Source of the DNA: Glebionis coronaria
Lineage: Eukaryota > Streptophyta > Magnoliopsida > Asterales > Asteraceae
Direction: 5' to 3'
Assembly: GCA_025667525.1 (NCBI GenBank)
Contig: CM046881.1
Location: 28,593,580 to 28,657,579 of the forward strand
DNA length: 64,000 nucleotides
The notes beneath the pieces are model-generated. The model did no database searches. It was given only the letters and a program-made list of their open reading frames with translations, and had not been told where the DNA came from. Numbering within the stretch: the stretch's first letter is position 1; the number at the start of each line of letters is the position of its first letter. A program made the translations under genes and the position numbers. Below are positions 50,905 through 63,587 of this stretch, piece by piece.

Positions 50905-53900
50905 TGATAGCTCTTAATTTTAATAGAATAAAACATGGAATCAAATATTTTAGAGTCATATAATACATAAGCAAGTTGATATTACATGAAATGTCAAAAA
51001 ATACTTGTCCTTCTTTTGCATATTATTCACCTATGTAGGCTTCCCAAGGTTAAACAAAATCATTTTTAGGTCAAATAACATGACGTGTTGTTAGAGCACA
51101 CTCATGTCTTGACCTTTATACTATAATGTGCCGTCGAGATGCTCTTTGTCTACTACATTCACAACTACCTCAAATACTAGCTGGCCAACTTTTACACCAA
51201 TAAAACACAACCAAAACTAAAAAGAGCAAACATATAGATGTGTTTTATCCAACAAGAATCCGGGCAAATACATTTTGCCTCTATGTGGTCTATATGGACT
51301 GGAAATAATTTTAGAGGTTTTTTCTTAGGTTTGGATGATTTGAGCCGGTTACGGCATTTTTAGCTGTTCTTTGTAGGTTTTTATCAGTTTTTGATCGGGT
51401 TTAGTCGCTTTTGACCAATGCTTGCCTGGATAAAAGTACTCCTTTTTTCAAGCATCCATTTTCTTAGTTGTGGTCTTGAAACGGAGTCATGTATCACATG
51501 TTATGACCATTTTATTGCAACCTACGTTTTCAGATAATTTCAATATAAATTTGTTTTTGTATGTTAGCGATTTTTTTTGGTACTCTATTTCTTGATAGCT
51601 CTCAATTTTAATAGAATAAAACATGGAATCAAATATTTTAGAGTCATATAATACATAAGCAAGTCGATCCTAAATGAAATGCCAAAAAATACTTGTCCTT
51701 CTTTTGCATATTATTCACCTATGTAGGCTTCCCAAGGTTAAACAATATCATTTTTAGGTCAAATAACATGACGTGTTGTTAGAGCACACTCATGTCTTGA
51801 CCTTTATACTATAATGTGCCGTCGAGATGCTCTTTGTCTACTACATTCACAACTACCTCAAATACTAGCTGACCAACTTTTACACCAATAAAACACAACC
51901 AAAACTAAACAGAGCAAACAAATAGATTTGTTTTATCCAACAAGAATCCGGCAAATACATTTTGCCTCTATGTGGTCTATATGGACTGGAAATAATTTTC
52001 GAGGTTTTTTATTAGGTTTGGATGATTTGAGCCGGTTACGACATTTTTAGCTGTTCTTGGTAGGTTTTTATCAGTTTTTGATCGGGTTTAGTCGCTTTTG
52101 ACCAATGCTTGCCTGGATAAAAGTAATCCTTTTTAAAGCATCCATTTTCTTAGTTGTGGTCTTGAAACGGAGTCATGTATCACATGTTATGACCATTTTA
52201 TTGCAACCCACGTTTTCAGATAATTTCAAAATAAATTTGTTTTTGTATGTTAGCGATTGTGTTTGGTACTCTATTTCTTGATAGCTCTTAATTTTAATAG
52301 AATAAAACATGGAATCAAATATTTTAGAGTCATATAATACATAAGCAAGTTGATCCTACATGAAATGTCAAAAAATACTTGTCCTTCTTTTGCATATTAT
52401 TCACCTATGTAGGCTTCCCAAGGTTAAACAATATCACTTTTAGGTCAAATAACATGACGTGTTGTTAGAGCACACTCATGTCTTGACCTTTATACTATAA
52501 TGTGCCGTCGAGATGCTCTTTTCTACTACATTCACAACTACCTCAAATACTAGCTGACCAACTTTTACACCAATAAAACACAACCAAAACTAAACAGAGC
52601 AAACATATAGATCCAACAAGAATCCGGGCAAATACACTTTGCCTCTATGTGGTCTATATGGACTGGAAATAATTTTAGAGGTTTTTTATTAGGTTTGGAT
52701 GATCTGAGCCGGTTACGGCATTTTTAGCTGATCTTGGTAGGTTTTTATCAGTTTTTGATCGGGTTTAGTCGCTTTTGACCAATGCTTGCCTGGATAAAAG
52801 TACTCCTTTTTTACAACATCCATTTTCTTAGTTGTGGTCTTGAAACGGAGTCATGTATCACATGTTATGACCATTTTATTGCAACCCACGTTTTCAGATA
52901 ATTTCAATATAAATATGTTTTTGTATGTTAGCGATTGTGTTTGGTACTCTATTTCTTGATAGCTTTTAATTTTAATAGAATAAAACATGGAATCAAATAT
53001 TTTAGAGTCATATAATACATAAGCAAGTTGATCCTACATGAAATGTCAAAAAATACTTGTCCTTCTTTTGCATATTATTCACCTATGTAGGCTTCCCAAG
53101 GTTAAACAATATCATTTTTAGGTTAAATAACATGACGTGTTGTTAGAGCACACTCATGTCTTGACCTTTATATTATAATGTGCCGTCGAGATGCTCTTTG
53201 TCTACTACATTCACAACTACCTCAAATACTAGCTGACCAACTTTTACACCAATAAAACTCAACCAAAACTAAACAAGAATCCGGGCAAATACACTTTGCC
53301 TCTATGTGGTCTATATGGACTGGAAATAATTTTAGAGGTTTTTTATTAGGTTTGGATGATCTGAGCCGGTTACGGCATTTTTAGCTGTTCTTGGTAGGTT
53401 TTTATCAGTTTTTGATCGGGTTTAGTCGCTTTTGACCAATGCTTGCCTGGATAAAAGTACTCCTTTTTTTAAGCATCCATTTTCTTAGTTGTGGTCTTGA
53501 AACGGAGTCATGTATCACATGTTATGACCATTTTATTGCAACCCGTGTTTTCAGATAATTTCAATATAAATTTGTTTTTGTATGTTAGCGATTGTGTTTG
53601 GTACTCTATTTCTTGATAGCTCTCAATTTTAATAGAATAAAACATGGAATCAAATATTTTAGAGTCATATAATACATAAGCAAGTTGATCCTACATGAAA
53701 TGTCAAAAAATACTTGTCCTTCTTTTGCATATTATTCACCTATGTAGGCTTCCCAAGGTTAAACAATATCATTTTTAGGTCAAATAACATGACGTGTTGT
53801 TAGAGCACACTCATGTCTTGACCTTTATACTATAATGTGCCGTCGAGATGCTCTTTGTCTACTACATTCACAACTACCTCAAATACTAGCTGGCCAACTT

Positions 53901-56322
53901 TTACACCAATAAAACACAACCAAAACTAAAAAGAGCAAACATATAGATGTGTTTTATCCAACAAGAATCCGGGCAAATACATTTTGCCTCTATGTGGTCT
54001 ATATGGACTGGAAATAATTTTAGAGGTTTTTTCTTAGGTTTGGATGATTTGAGCCGGTTACGGCATTTTTAGCTGTTCTTTGTAGGTTTTTATCAGTTTT
54101 TGATCGGGTTTAGTCGCTTTTGACCAATGCTTGCCTGGATAAAAGTACTCCTTTTTTCAAGCATCCATTTTCTTAGTTGTGGTCTTGAAACGGAGTCATG
54201 TATCACATGTTATGACCATTTTATTGCAACCCACGTTTTCAGATAATTTCAATATAAATTTGTTTTTGTATGTTAGCGATTTTTTTTGGTACTCTATTTC
54301 TTGATAGCTCTCAATTTTAATAGAATAAAACATGGAATCAAATATTTTAGAGTCATATAATACATAAGCAAGTCGATCCTAAATGAAATGCCAAAAAATA
54401 CTTGTCCTTCTTTTGCATATTATTCACCTATGTAGGCTTCCCAAGGTTAAACAATATCATTTTTAGGTCAAATAACATGACGTGTTGTTAGAGCACACTC
54501 ATGTCTTGACCTTTATACTATAATGTGCCGTCGAGATGCTCTTTGTCTACTACATTCACAACTACCTCAAATACTAGCTGACCAACTTTTACACCAATAA
54601 AACACAACCAAAACTAAACAGAGCAAACAAATAGATTTGTTTTATCCAACAAGAATCCGGCAAATACATTTTGCCTCTATGTGGTCTATATGGACTGGAA
54701 ATAATTTTCGAGGTTTTTTATTAGGTTTGGATGATTTGAGCCGGTTACGACATTTTTAGCTGTTCTTGGTAGGTTTTTATCAGTTTTTGATCGGGTTTAG
54801 TCGCTTTTGACCAATGCTTGCCTGGATAAAAGTAATCCTTTTTAAAGCATCCATTTTCTTAGTTGTGGTCTTGAAACGGAGTCATGTATCACATGTTATG
54901 ACCATTTTATTGCAACCCACGTTTTCAGATAATTTCAAAATAAATTTGTTTTTGTATGTTAGCGATTGTGTTTGGTACTCTATTTCTTGATAGCTCTTAA
55001 TTTTAATAGAATAAAACATGGAATCAAATATTTTAGAGTCATATAATACATAAGCAAGTTGATCCTACATGAAATGTCAAAAAATACTTGTCCTTCTTTT
55101 GCATATTATTCACCTATGTAGGCTTCCCAAGGTTAAACAATATCACTTTTAGGTCAAATAACATGACGTGTTGTTAGAGCACACTCATGTCTTGACCTTT
55201 ATACTATAATGTGCCGTCGAGATGCTCTTTTCTACTACATTCACAACTACCTCAAATACTAGCTGACCAACTTTTACACCAATAAAACACAACCAAAACT
55301 AAACAGAGCAAACATATAGATCCAACAAGAATCCGGGCAAATACACTTTGCCTCTATGTGGTCTATATGGACTGGAAATAATTTTAGAGGTTTTTTATTT
55401 GGTTTGGATGATCTGAGCCGGTTATGGCATTTTTAGCTGATCTTGGTAGGTTTTTATCAGTTTTTGATCGGGTTTAGTCGCTTTTGACCAATGCTTGCGT
55501 GGATAAAAGTACTCCTTTTTTACAACATCCATTTTCTTAGTTGTGGTCTTGAAACGGAGTCATGTATCACATGTTATGACCATTTTATTGCAACCCACGT
55601 TTTCAGATAATTTCAATATAAATATGTTTTTGTATGTTAGCGATTGTGTTTGGTACTCTATTTCTTGATAGCTCTTAATTTTAATAGAATAAAACATGGA
55701 ATCAAATATTTTAGAGTCATATAATACATAAGCAAGTTGATCCTACATGAAATGTCAAAAAATACTTGTCCTTCTTTTGCATATTATTCACCTATGTAGG
55801 CTTCCCAAGGTTAAACAATATCATTTTTAGGTCAAATAACATGACGTGTTGTTAGAGCACACTCATGTCTTGACCTTTATATTATAATGTGCCGTCGAGA
55901 TGCTCTTTGTCTACTACATTCACAACTACCTCAAATACTAGCTGACCAACTTTTACACCAATAAAACTCAACCAAAACTAAACAAGAATTCGGGCAAATA
56001 CACTTTGCCTCTATGTGGTCTATATGGACTGGAAATAATTTTAGAGGTTTTTTATTAGGTTTGGATGATCTGAGCCGGTTACGGCATTTTTAGCTGTTCT
56101 TGGTAGGTTTTTATCAGTTTTTGATCGGGTTTAGTCGCTTTTGACCAATGCTTGCCTGGATAAAAGTACTCCTTTTTTTAAGCATCCATTTTCTTAGTTG
56201 TGGTCTTGAAACGGAGTCATGTATCACATGTTATGACCATTTTATTGCAACCCGTGTTTTCAGATAATTTCAATATAAATTTGTTTTTGTATGTTAGCGA
56301 TTGTGTTTGGTACTCTATTTCT
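50905..56322. repeat. Higher-order repeat: tetramer of 2709 bp with two deletion-bearing monomers, two units
   Basis: Unit 1 starts at 50905, 51593, 52279 and 52957. Unit 2 starts at 53614, 54302, 54988 and 55666. Lengths are 688, 686, 678 and 657 in both units, giving an exact 2709-bp period. Shared markers are 'ctaaaaagagc' and 'gcgattttttttgg' (first), 'aacaaatagatttg', 'attttcgagg' and 'gtaatcc' (second), 'gctcttttctac' with the 9-bp deletion (third) and the 31-bp deletion (fourth). The first monomer of unit 1 begins E-like while that of unit 2 begins A-like, so the duplication endpoint lies inside that monomer. Private changes in unit 2 include 'ggttatggc', 'cttgcgtgg' and 'caagaattcggg'. 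Confidence 0.94.
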
Positions 56323-59300
56323 TGATAGCTCTCAATTTTAATAGAATAAAACATGGAATCAAATATTTTAGAGTCATATAATACATAAGCAAGTTGATCC
56401 TACATGAAATGTCAAAAAATACTTGTCCTTCTTTTGCATATTATTCACCTATGTAGGCTTCCCAAGGTTAAACAATATCATTTTTAGGTCAAATAACATG
56501 ACGTGTTGTTAGAGCACACTCATGTCTTGACCTTTATACTATAATGTGCCGTCGAGATGCTCTTTGTCTACTACATTCACAACTACCTCAAATACTAGTT
56601 GACCAACTTTTACACCAATAAAACACAACCAAAACTAAACAGAGCAAACATATAGATTTGTTTTATCAAACAAGAATCCGGCAAATACATTTTGCCTCTA
56701 TGTGGTCTATATGGACTGGAAATAATTTTCGAGGTTTTTTATTAGGTTTGGATGATTTGAGCCGGTTACGGCATTTTTAGCTGTTCTTGGTAGGTTTTTA
56801 TCAGTTTTTGATCGGTTTTAGTCGCTTTTGACCAATGCTTGCCTGGATAAAAGTACTCCTTTTTAAAGCATCCATTTTCTTAGTTGTGGTCTTGAAACGG
56901 AGTCATGTATCACATGTTATGACCATTTTATTGCAACCCACGATTTCAGATAATTTCAAAATAAATTTGTTTTTGTATGTTAGCGATTGTGTTTGGTATT
57001 CTATTTCTTGATAGCTCTTAATTTTAATAGAATAAAACATGGAATCAAATATTTTAGAGTCATATAATACATAAGCAAGTTGATCCTACATGAAATGTCA
57101 AAAAATACTTGTCCTTCTTTTGCATATTATTCACCTATGTAGGCTTCCCAAGGTTAAACAATATCACTTTTAGGTCAAATAACATGACGTGTTGTTAGAG
57201 CACACTCATGTCTTGACCTTTATACTATAATGTGCCGTCGAGATGCTCTTTGTCTACTACATTCACAACTACCTCAAATACTAGCTGACCAACTTTTACA
57301 CCAATAAAACACAACCAAAACTAAACAGAGCAAACATATAGATTTGTTTTATCCAACAAGAACCCGGGCAAATACACTTTGCCTCTATGTGGTCTATATT
57401 GACTGGAAATAATTTTAGAGGTTTTTTATTAGGTTTGGATGATCTGAGCCGGTTACGGCATTTTTAGCTGTTCTTGGTAGGTTTTTATCAGTTTTTGATC
57501 GGGTTTAGTCGCTTTTGACCAATGCTTGCCTGGATAAAAGTACTCCTTTTTTACAACATCCATTTTCTTAGTTGTGGTCTTGAAACGGAGTCATGTATCA
57601 CATGTTATGACCATTTTATTGCAACCCACGTTTTCAGATAATTTCAATATAAATATGTTTTTGTATGTTAGCGATTGTGTTTGGTACTCTATTTCTTGAT
57701 AGCTCTTAATTTTAATAGAATAAAACATGGAATCAAATATTTTAGAGTCATATAATACATAAGCAAGTTGATCCTACATGAAATGTAAAAAAATACTTGT
57801 CCTTCTTTTGCATATTATTCACCTATGTAGGCTTCCCAAGGTTAAACAATATCATTTTTAGGTCAAATAACATGACGTGTTGTTAGAGCACACTCATGTC
57901 TTGACCTTTATACTATAATGTGCTGTCGAGATGCTCTTTGTCTACTACATTCACAACTACCTCAAATACTAGCTGGCCAACTTTTACACCAATAAAACAC
58001 AACCAAAAATAAACAGAGCAAACATATAGATGTGTTTTATCCAACAAGAATCCGGGCAAATACATTTTGCCTCTATGTGGTCTATATGGACTGGAAATAA
58101 TTTTAGAGGTTTTTTCTTAGGTTTGGATGATTTGAGCCGGTTACGGCATTTTTAGCTGTTCTTTGTAGGTTTTTATCAGTTTTTGATCGGGTTTAGTCGC
58201 TTTTGACCAATGCTTGCCTGGATAAAAGTACTCCTTTTTTCAAGCATCCATTTTCTTAGTTGTGGTCTTGAAACGGAGTCATGTATCACATGTTATGACC
58301 ATTTTATTGCAACCCATGTTTTCAGATAATTTCAATATAAATTTGTTTTTATATGTTAGCGATTGTGTTTGGTACTCTATTTCTTGATAGCTCTCAATTT
58401 TAATAGAATAAAACATGGAATCAAATATTTTAGAGTCATATAATACATAAGCAAGTTGATCCTACATGAAATGTCAAAAAATACTTGTCCTTCTTTTGCA
58501 TATTATTCACCTATGTAGGCTTCCCAAGGTTAAACAATATCATTTTTAGGTCAAATAACATGACGTGTTGTTAGAGCACACTCATGTCTTGACCTTTATA
58601 CTATAATGTGCCGTCGAGATGCTCTTTGTCTACTACATTCACAACTACCTCAAATACTAGCTGACCAACTTTTACACCAATAAAACACAACCAAAACTAA
58701 ACAGAGCAAACATATAGATTTGTTTTATCCAACAAGAATCCGGGCAAATACACTTTGCCTCTATGTGGTCTATATGGACTGAAATAATTTTAGAGGTTTT
58801 TTATTAGGTTTGGATGATCTGAGCCGGTTACGGCATTTTTAGCTGTTCTTGGTAGGTTTTTATCAGTTTTTGATTGGGTTTAGTCGCTTTTACCAATGCT
58901 TGCCTGGATAAAAGTACTCCTTTTTTACAACATCCATTTTCTTAGTTGTGGTCTTGAAACGGAGTCATGTATCACATGTTATGACTATTTTATTCCAACC
59001 CACGTTTTCAGATAATTTCAATATAAATTTGTTTTTGTATGTTAGCGATTGTGTTTGTTACTCTATTTCTTGATAGCTCTTAATTTTAATAGAATAAAAC
59101 ATGGAATCAAATATTTTAGAGTCATATAATACATAAGCAAGTTGATATTACATGAAATGTCAAAAAATACTTGTCCTTCTTTTGCATATTATTCACCTAT
59201 GTAGGCTTCCCAAGGTTAAACAATATCATTTTTAGGTCAAATAACATGACGTGTTGTTAGAGCACACTCATGTCTTGACCTTTATATTATAATGTGCCGT

Positions 59301-61824
59301 CGAGATGCTCTTTGTCTACTACATTCACAACTACCTCAAATACTAGCTGACCAACTTTTACACCAATAAAACTCAACCAAAACTAAACAGAGCAAACATA
59401 TACATGTGTCTATCCATCAAGAATCCGGGCAAATACATTTTGCCCGGATTCTATGTGGTCTATAGAGACTGGAAATAATTTTAGAGGTTTTTTCTTAGGT
59501 TTGGATGATTTGAGCTGGTTACGGCATTTTTAGCTGTTCTTGGTAGGTTTTTATCAGTTTTTGATCGGGTTTAGTCGCTTTTGACCAATGCTTGCCTGGA
59601 TAAAAGTACTCCTTTTTTCAAGCATCCATTTTCTTAGTTGTGGTCTTGAAACAGAGTCATGTATCACATGTTATGACCATTTTATTGCAACCCATGTTTT
59701 CAGATAATTTCAATATAAATTTGTTTTTGTATGTTAGCGATTGTGTTTGGTACTCTATTTCTTGATAGCTCTCAATTTTAATAGAATAAAAAATGGAATC
59801 AAATATTTTAGAGTCATATAATACATAAGCAAGTTGATCCTACATGAAATGTCAAAAAATACTTGTCCTTCTTTTGCATATTATTCACCTATGTAGGCTT
59901 CCCAAGGTTAAACAATATCATTTTTAGGTCAAATAACATGACGTGTTGTTAGAGCACACTCATGTCTTGACCTTTATACTATAATGTGCCGTCGAGATGC
60001 TCTTTGTCTACTACATTCACAACTACCTCAAATACTAGCTGGCGAACTTTTACACCAATAAAACACAACCAAAACTAAACAGAGCAAACATATAGATGTG
60101 TTTTATCCAACAAGAATCCGGGCAAATACATTTTGCCTCTATGTGGTCTATATGGACTGGAAATAATTTTAGAGGTTTTTTCTTAGGTTTGGATGATTTG
60201 AGCCGGTTACGGCATTTTTAGTTGTTCTTTGTAGGTTTTTATCAGTTTTTGATCGGGTTTAGTCGCTTTTGACCAATGCTTGCCTGGATAAAAGTACTCC
60301 TTTTTTCAAGCATCCATTTTCTTAGTTGTGGTCTTGAAACGGAGTCATGTATCACATGTTATGACCATTTTATTGCAACCCACGTTTTCATATAATTTCA
60401 ATATAAATTTGTTTTTGTATGTTAGCGATTGTTTTTGGTACTCTATTTCTTGATACCTCTCAATTTTAATAGAATAAAACATGGAATCAAATATTTTAGA
60501 GTCATATAATACATAAGCAAGTCGATCCTAAATGAAATGCCAAAAAATACTTGTCCTTCTTTTGCATATTATTCACCTATGTAGGCTTCCCAAGGTTAAA
60601 CAATATCATTTTTAGGTCAAATAACATGACGTGTTGTTATAGCACACTCATGTCTTGACCTTTATACTATAATGTGCCGTCGAGATGCTCTTTGTCTACT
60701 ACATTCACAACTACCTCAAATACTAGCTGACCAACTTTTACACCAATAAAACACAACCAAAACTAAACAGAGCAAACATATAGATTTGTTTTATCCAACA
60801 AGAATCCGGCAAATACATTTTGCCTCTATGTGGTCTATATGGACTGGAAATAATTTTAGAGGTTTTTTATTAGGTTTGGATGATTTGAGCCGGTTACGGC
60901 ATTTTTAGCTGTTCTTGGTAGGTTTTTATCAGTTTTTGATCGGGTTTAGTCGCTTTTGACCAATGCTTGCCTGGATAAAAGTACTCCTTTTTAAAGCATC
61001 CATTTTCTTAGTTGTGGTCTTGAAACGGAGTCATGTATCACATGTTATGACCATTTTATTGCAACCCACGTTTTCAGATAATTTCAAAATAAATTTGTTT
61101 TTGTATGTTAGCGATTGTGTTTGGTACTTTATTTCTTGATAGCTCTTAATTTTAATAGAATAAAACATGGAATCAAATATTTTAGAGTCATATAATACAT
61201 AAGCAAGTTGATCCTACATGAAATGTCAAAAAATACTTGTCCTTCTTTTGCATATTATTCACCTATGTAGGCTTCCCAAGGTTAAACAATATCACTTTTA
61301 GGTCAAATAACATGACGTGTTGTTAGAGCACACTCATGTCTTGACCTTTATACTATAATGTGCCGTCGAGATGCTCTTTGTCTACTACATTCACAACTAC
61401 CTCAAATACTAGCTGACCAACTTTTACACCAATAAAACACAACCAAAACTAAACAGAGCAAACATATAGATTTGTTTTATCCAACAAGAATCCCGGCAAA
61501 TACACTTTGCCTCTATGTGGTCTATATGGACTTGAAATAATTTTAGAGGTTTTTTATTAGGTTTGGATGATCTGAGCCGGTTACGGCATTTTTAGCTGTT
61601 CTTGGTAGGTTTTTATTAGTTTTTGATCAGGTTTAGTCGCTTTTGACCAATGCTTGCCTGGATAAAAGTACTCCTTTTTTACAACATCCATTTTCTTAGT
61701 TGTGGTCTTGAAACGGAGTCATGTATCACATGTTATGACCATTTTATTGCAACCCACGTTTTCAGATAATTTCAATATAAATATGTTTTTGTATATTAGC
61801 GATTGTGTTTGGTACTCTATTTCT
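56323..61824. repeat. Mixed-order monomers: B2, C, A, C, E/D, A, B, C
   Basis: Copies start at 56323, 57009, 57697, 58385, 59071, 59763, 60451 and 61137. The first two repeat the B2-C pair of the pentamer block ('atcggttttag' and 'ggtattct', then 'caagaacccggg' and 'atattgactgg'). The 57697 copy matches the homogeneous A run ('cccatgttttcag', 'tttttatatg'). The 58385 copy is 686 bp because one base is missing in each of 'gactgaaataa' and 'gcttttaccaatg'. The 59071 copy joins an E start to a D end with the full hairpin. The order A-B-C at 59763-61824 resembles the trimer regions far to the left. No clean higher-order period is visible here. Confidence 0.85.
59420..59452. repeat. Perfect inverted repeat, 14-bp arms (D-end hybrid monomer)
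   Basis: Arms and loop match the copies at the left end of the window. The host monomer starts as E type, so the element was joined to a different 5' half by exchange. Confidence 0.94.
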
Positions 61825-62173
61825 TGATAGCTCTTAATTTTAATAGAATAAAACATGGAATCAAATATTTTAGAGTCATATAATACATAAGCAAGTTGAT
61901 CCTACATGAAATGTCAAAAAATACTTGTCCTTCTTTTGCATATTATTCACCAATGTAGGCTTCCCAAGGTTAAACAATATCATTTTTAGGTCAAATAACA
62001 TGACGTGTTGTTAGAGCACACTCATGTCTTGACCTTTATATTATAATGTGCCGTCGAGATCCTCTTTGTCTACTACATTCACAACTACCTCAAATACTAG
62101 CTGACCAACTTTTACCCCAATAAAACTCAACCAAAACTAAACAGAGCAAACATATACATGTGTTTATCCATCA

Positions 62174-62206
62174 AGAATCCGGGCAAATACATTTTGCCCG
62201 GATTCT
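62174..62206. repeat. Perfect inverted repeat, 14-bp arms (D monomer)
   Basis: This is an intact copy of the 33-bp D element with the 5-base loop 'tacat'. Confidence 0.94.
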
Positions 62207-63554
62207 ATGTGGTCTATATAGACTGGAAATAATTTTAGAGGTTTTTTCTTAGGTTTGGATGATTTGAGCTGGTTACGGCATTTTTAGCTGTTCTTGGTAG
62301 GTTTTTATCAGTTTTTGATCGGGTTTAGTCGCTTTTGACCAATGCTTGCCTGGATAAAAGTACTCCTTTTTTCAAGCATCCATTTTCTTAGTTGTGGTCT
62401 TGAAACGGAGTCATGTATCACATGTTATGACCATTTTATTGCAACCCATGTTTTCAGATAATTTTAATATAAATTTGTTTTTGTATGTTAGCGATTGTGT
62501 TTGGTACTCTATTTCTTGATAGCTCTCAATTTTAATAGAATAAAACATGGAATCAAATATTTTAGAGTCATATAATACATAAGCAAGTTGATCCTACATG
62601 AAATGTCAAAAAATACTTGTCCTTCTTTTGCATATTATTCACATATGTAGGCTTCCCAAGGTTAAACAATATCATTTTTAGGTCAAATAACATGACGTGT
62701 TGTTAGAGCACACTCATGTCTTGACCTTTATACTATAATGTGCCGTCGAGATGCTCTTTGTCTACTACATTCACAACTACCTCAAATACTAGCTGGCCAA
62801 CTTTTACACCAATAAAACACAACCAAAACTAAACAGAGCAAACATATAGATGTGTTTTATCCAACAAGAATCCGGGCAAACACATTTTGCCTCTATGTGG
62901 TCTATATGGACTGGAAATAATTTTAGAGGTTTTTTCTTAGGTTTGGATGATTTGAGCCGGTTACGGCATTTTTAGCTGTTCATTGTAGGTTTTTATCAGT
63001 TTTTGATCGGGTTTAGTCGCTTTTGACCAATTCTTGCCTGGATAAAAGTACTCCTTTTTTCAAGCATCCATTTTCTTAGTTGTGGTCTTGAAACGGAGTC
63101 ATGTATCACATGTTATGACCATTTTATTGCAACCCACGTTTTCAGATAATTTCAATATAAATTTTTTTTTTGTATGTTAGCGATTGTTTTTGGTACTCTA
63201 TTTCTTGATAGCTCTCAATTTTAATAGAATAAAACATGGAATCAAATATTTTAGAGTCATATAATACATAAGCAAGTTGATCCTACATGAAATGTCAAAA
63301 AATACTTGTCCTTCTTTTGCATATTATTCACCAATGTAGGCTTCCCAAGGTTAAACAATATCATTTTTAGGTCAAATAACATGACGTGTTGTTAGAGCAC
63401 ACTCATGTCTTGACCTTTATATTATAATGTGCCGTCGAGATCCTCTTTGTCTACTACATTCACAACTACCTCAAATACTAGCTGACCAACTTTTACCCCA
63501 ATAAAACTCAACCAAAACTAAACAGAGCAAACACATACATGTGTTTATCCATCA

Positions 63555-63587
63555 AGAATCCGGGCAAATACATTTTGCCCGGATTCT
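63555..63587. repeat. Perfect inverted repeat, 14-bp arms (D monomer)
   Basis: This is an intact copy of the 33-bp D element, 1381 bp after the previous one, in line with the D-A dimer duplication. Confidence 0.94.
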
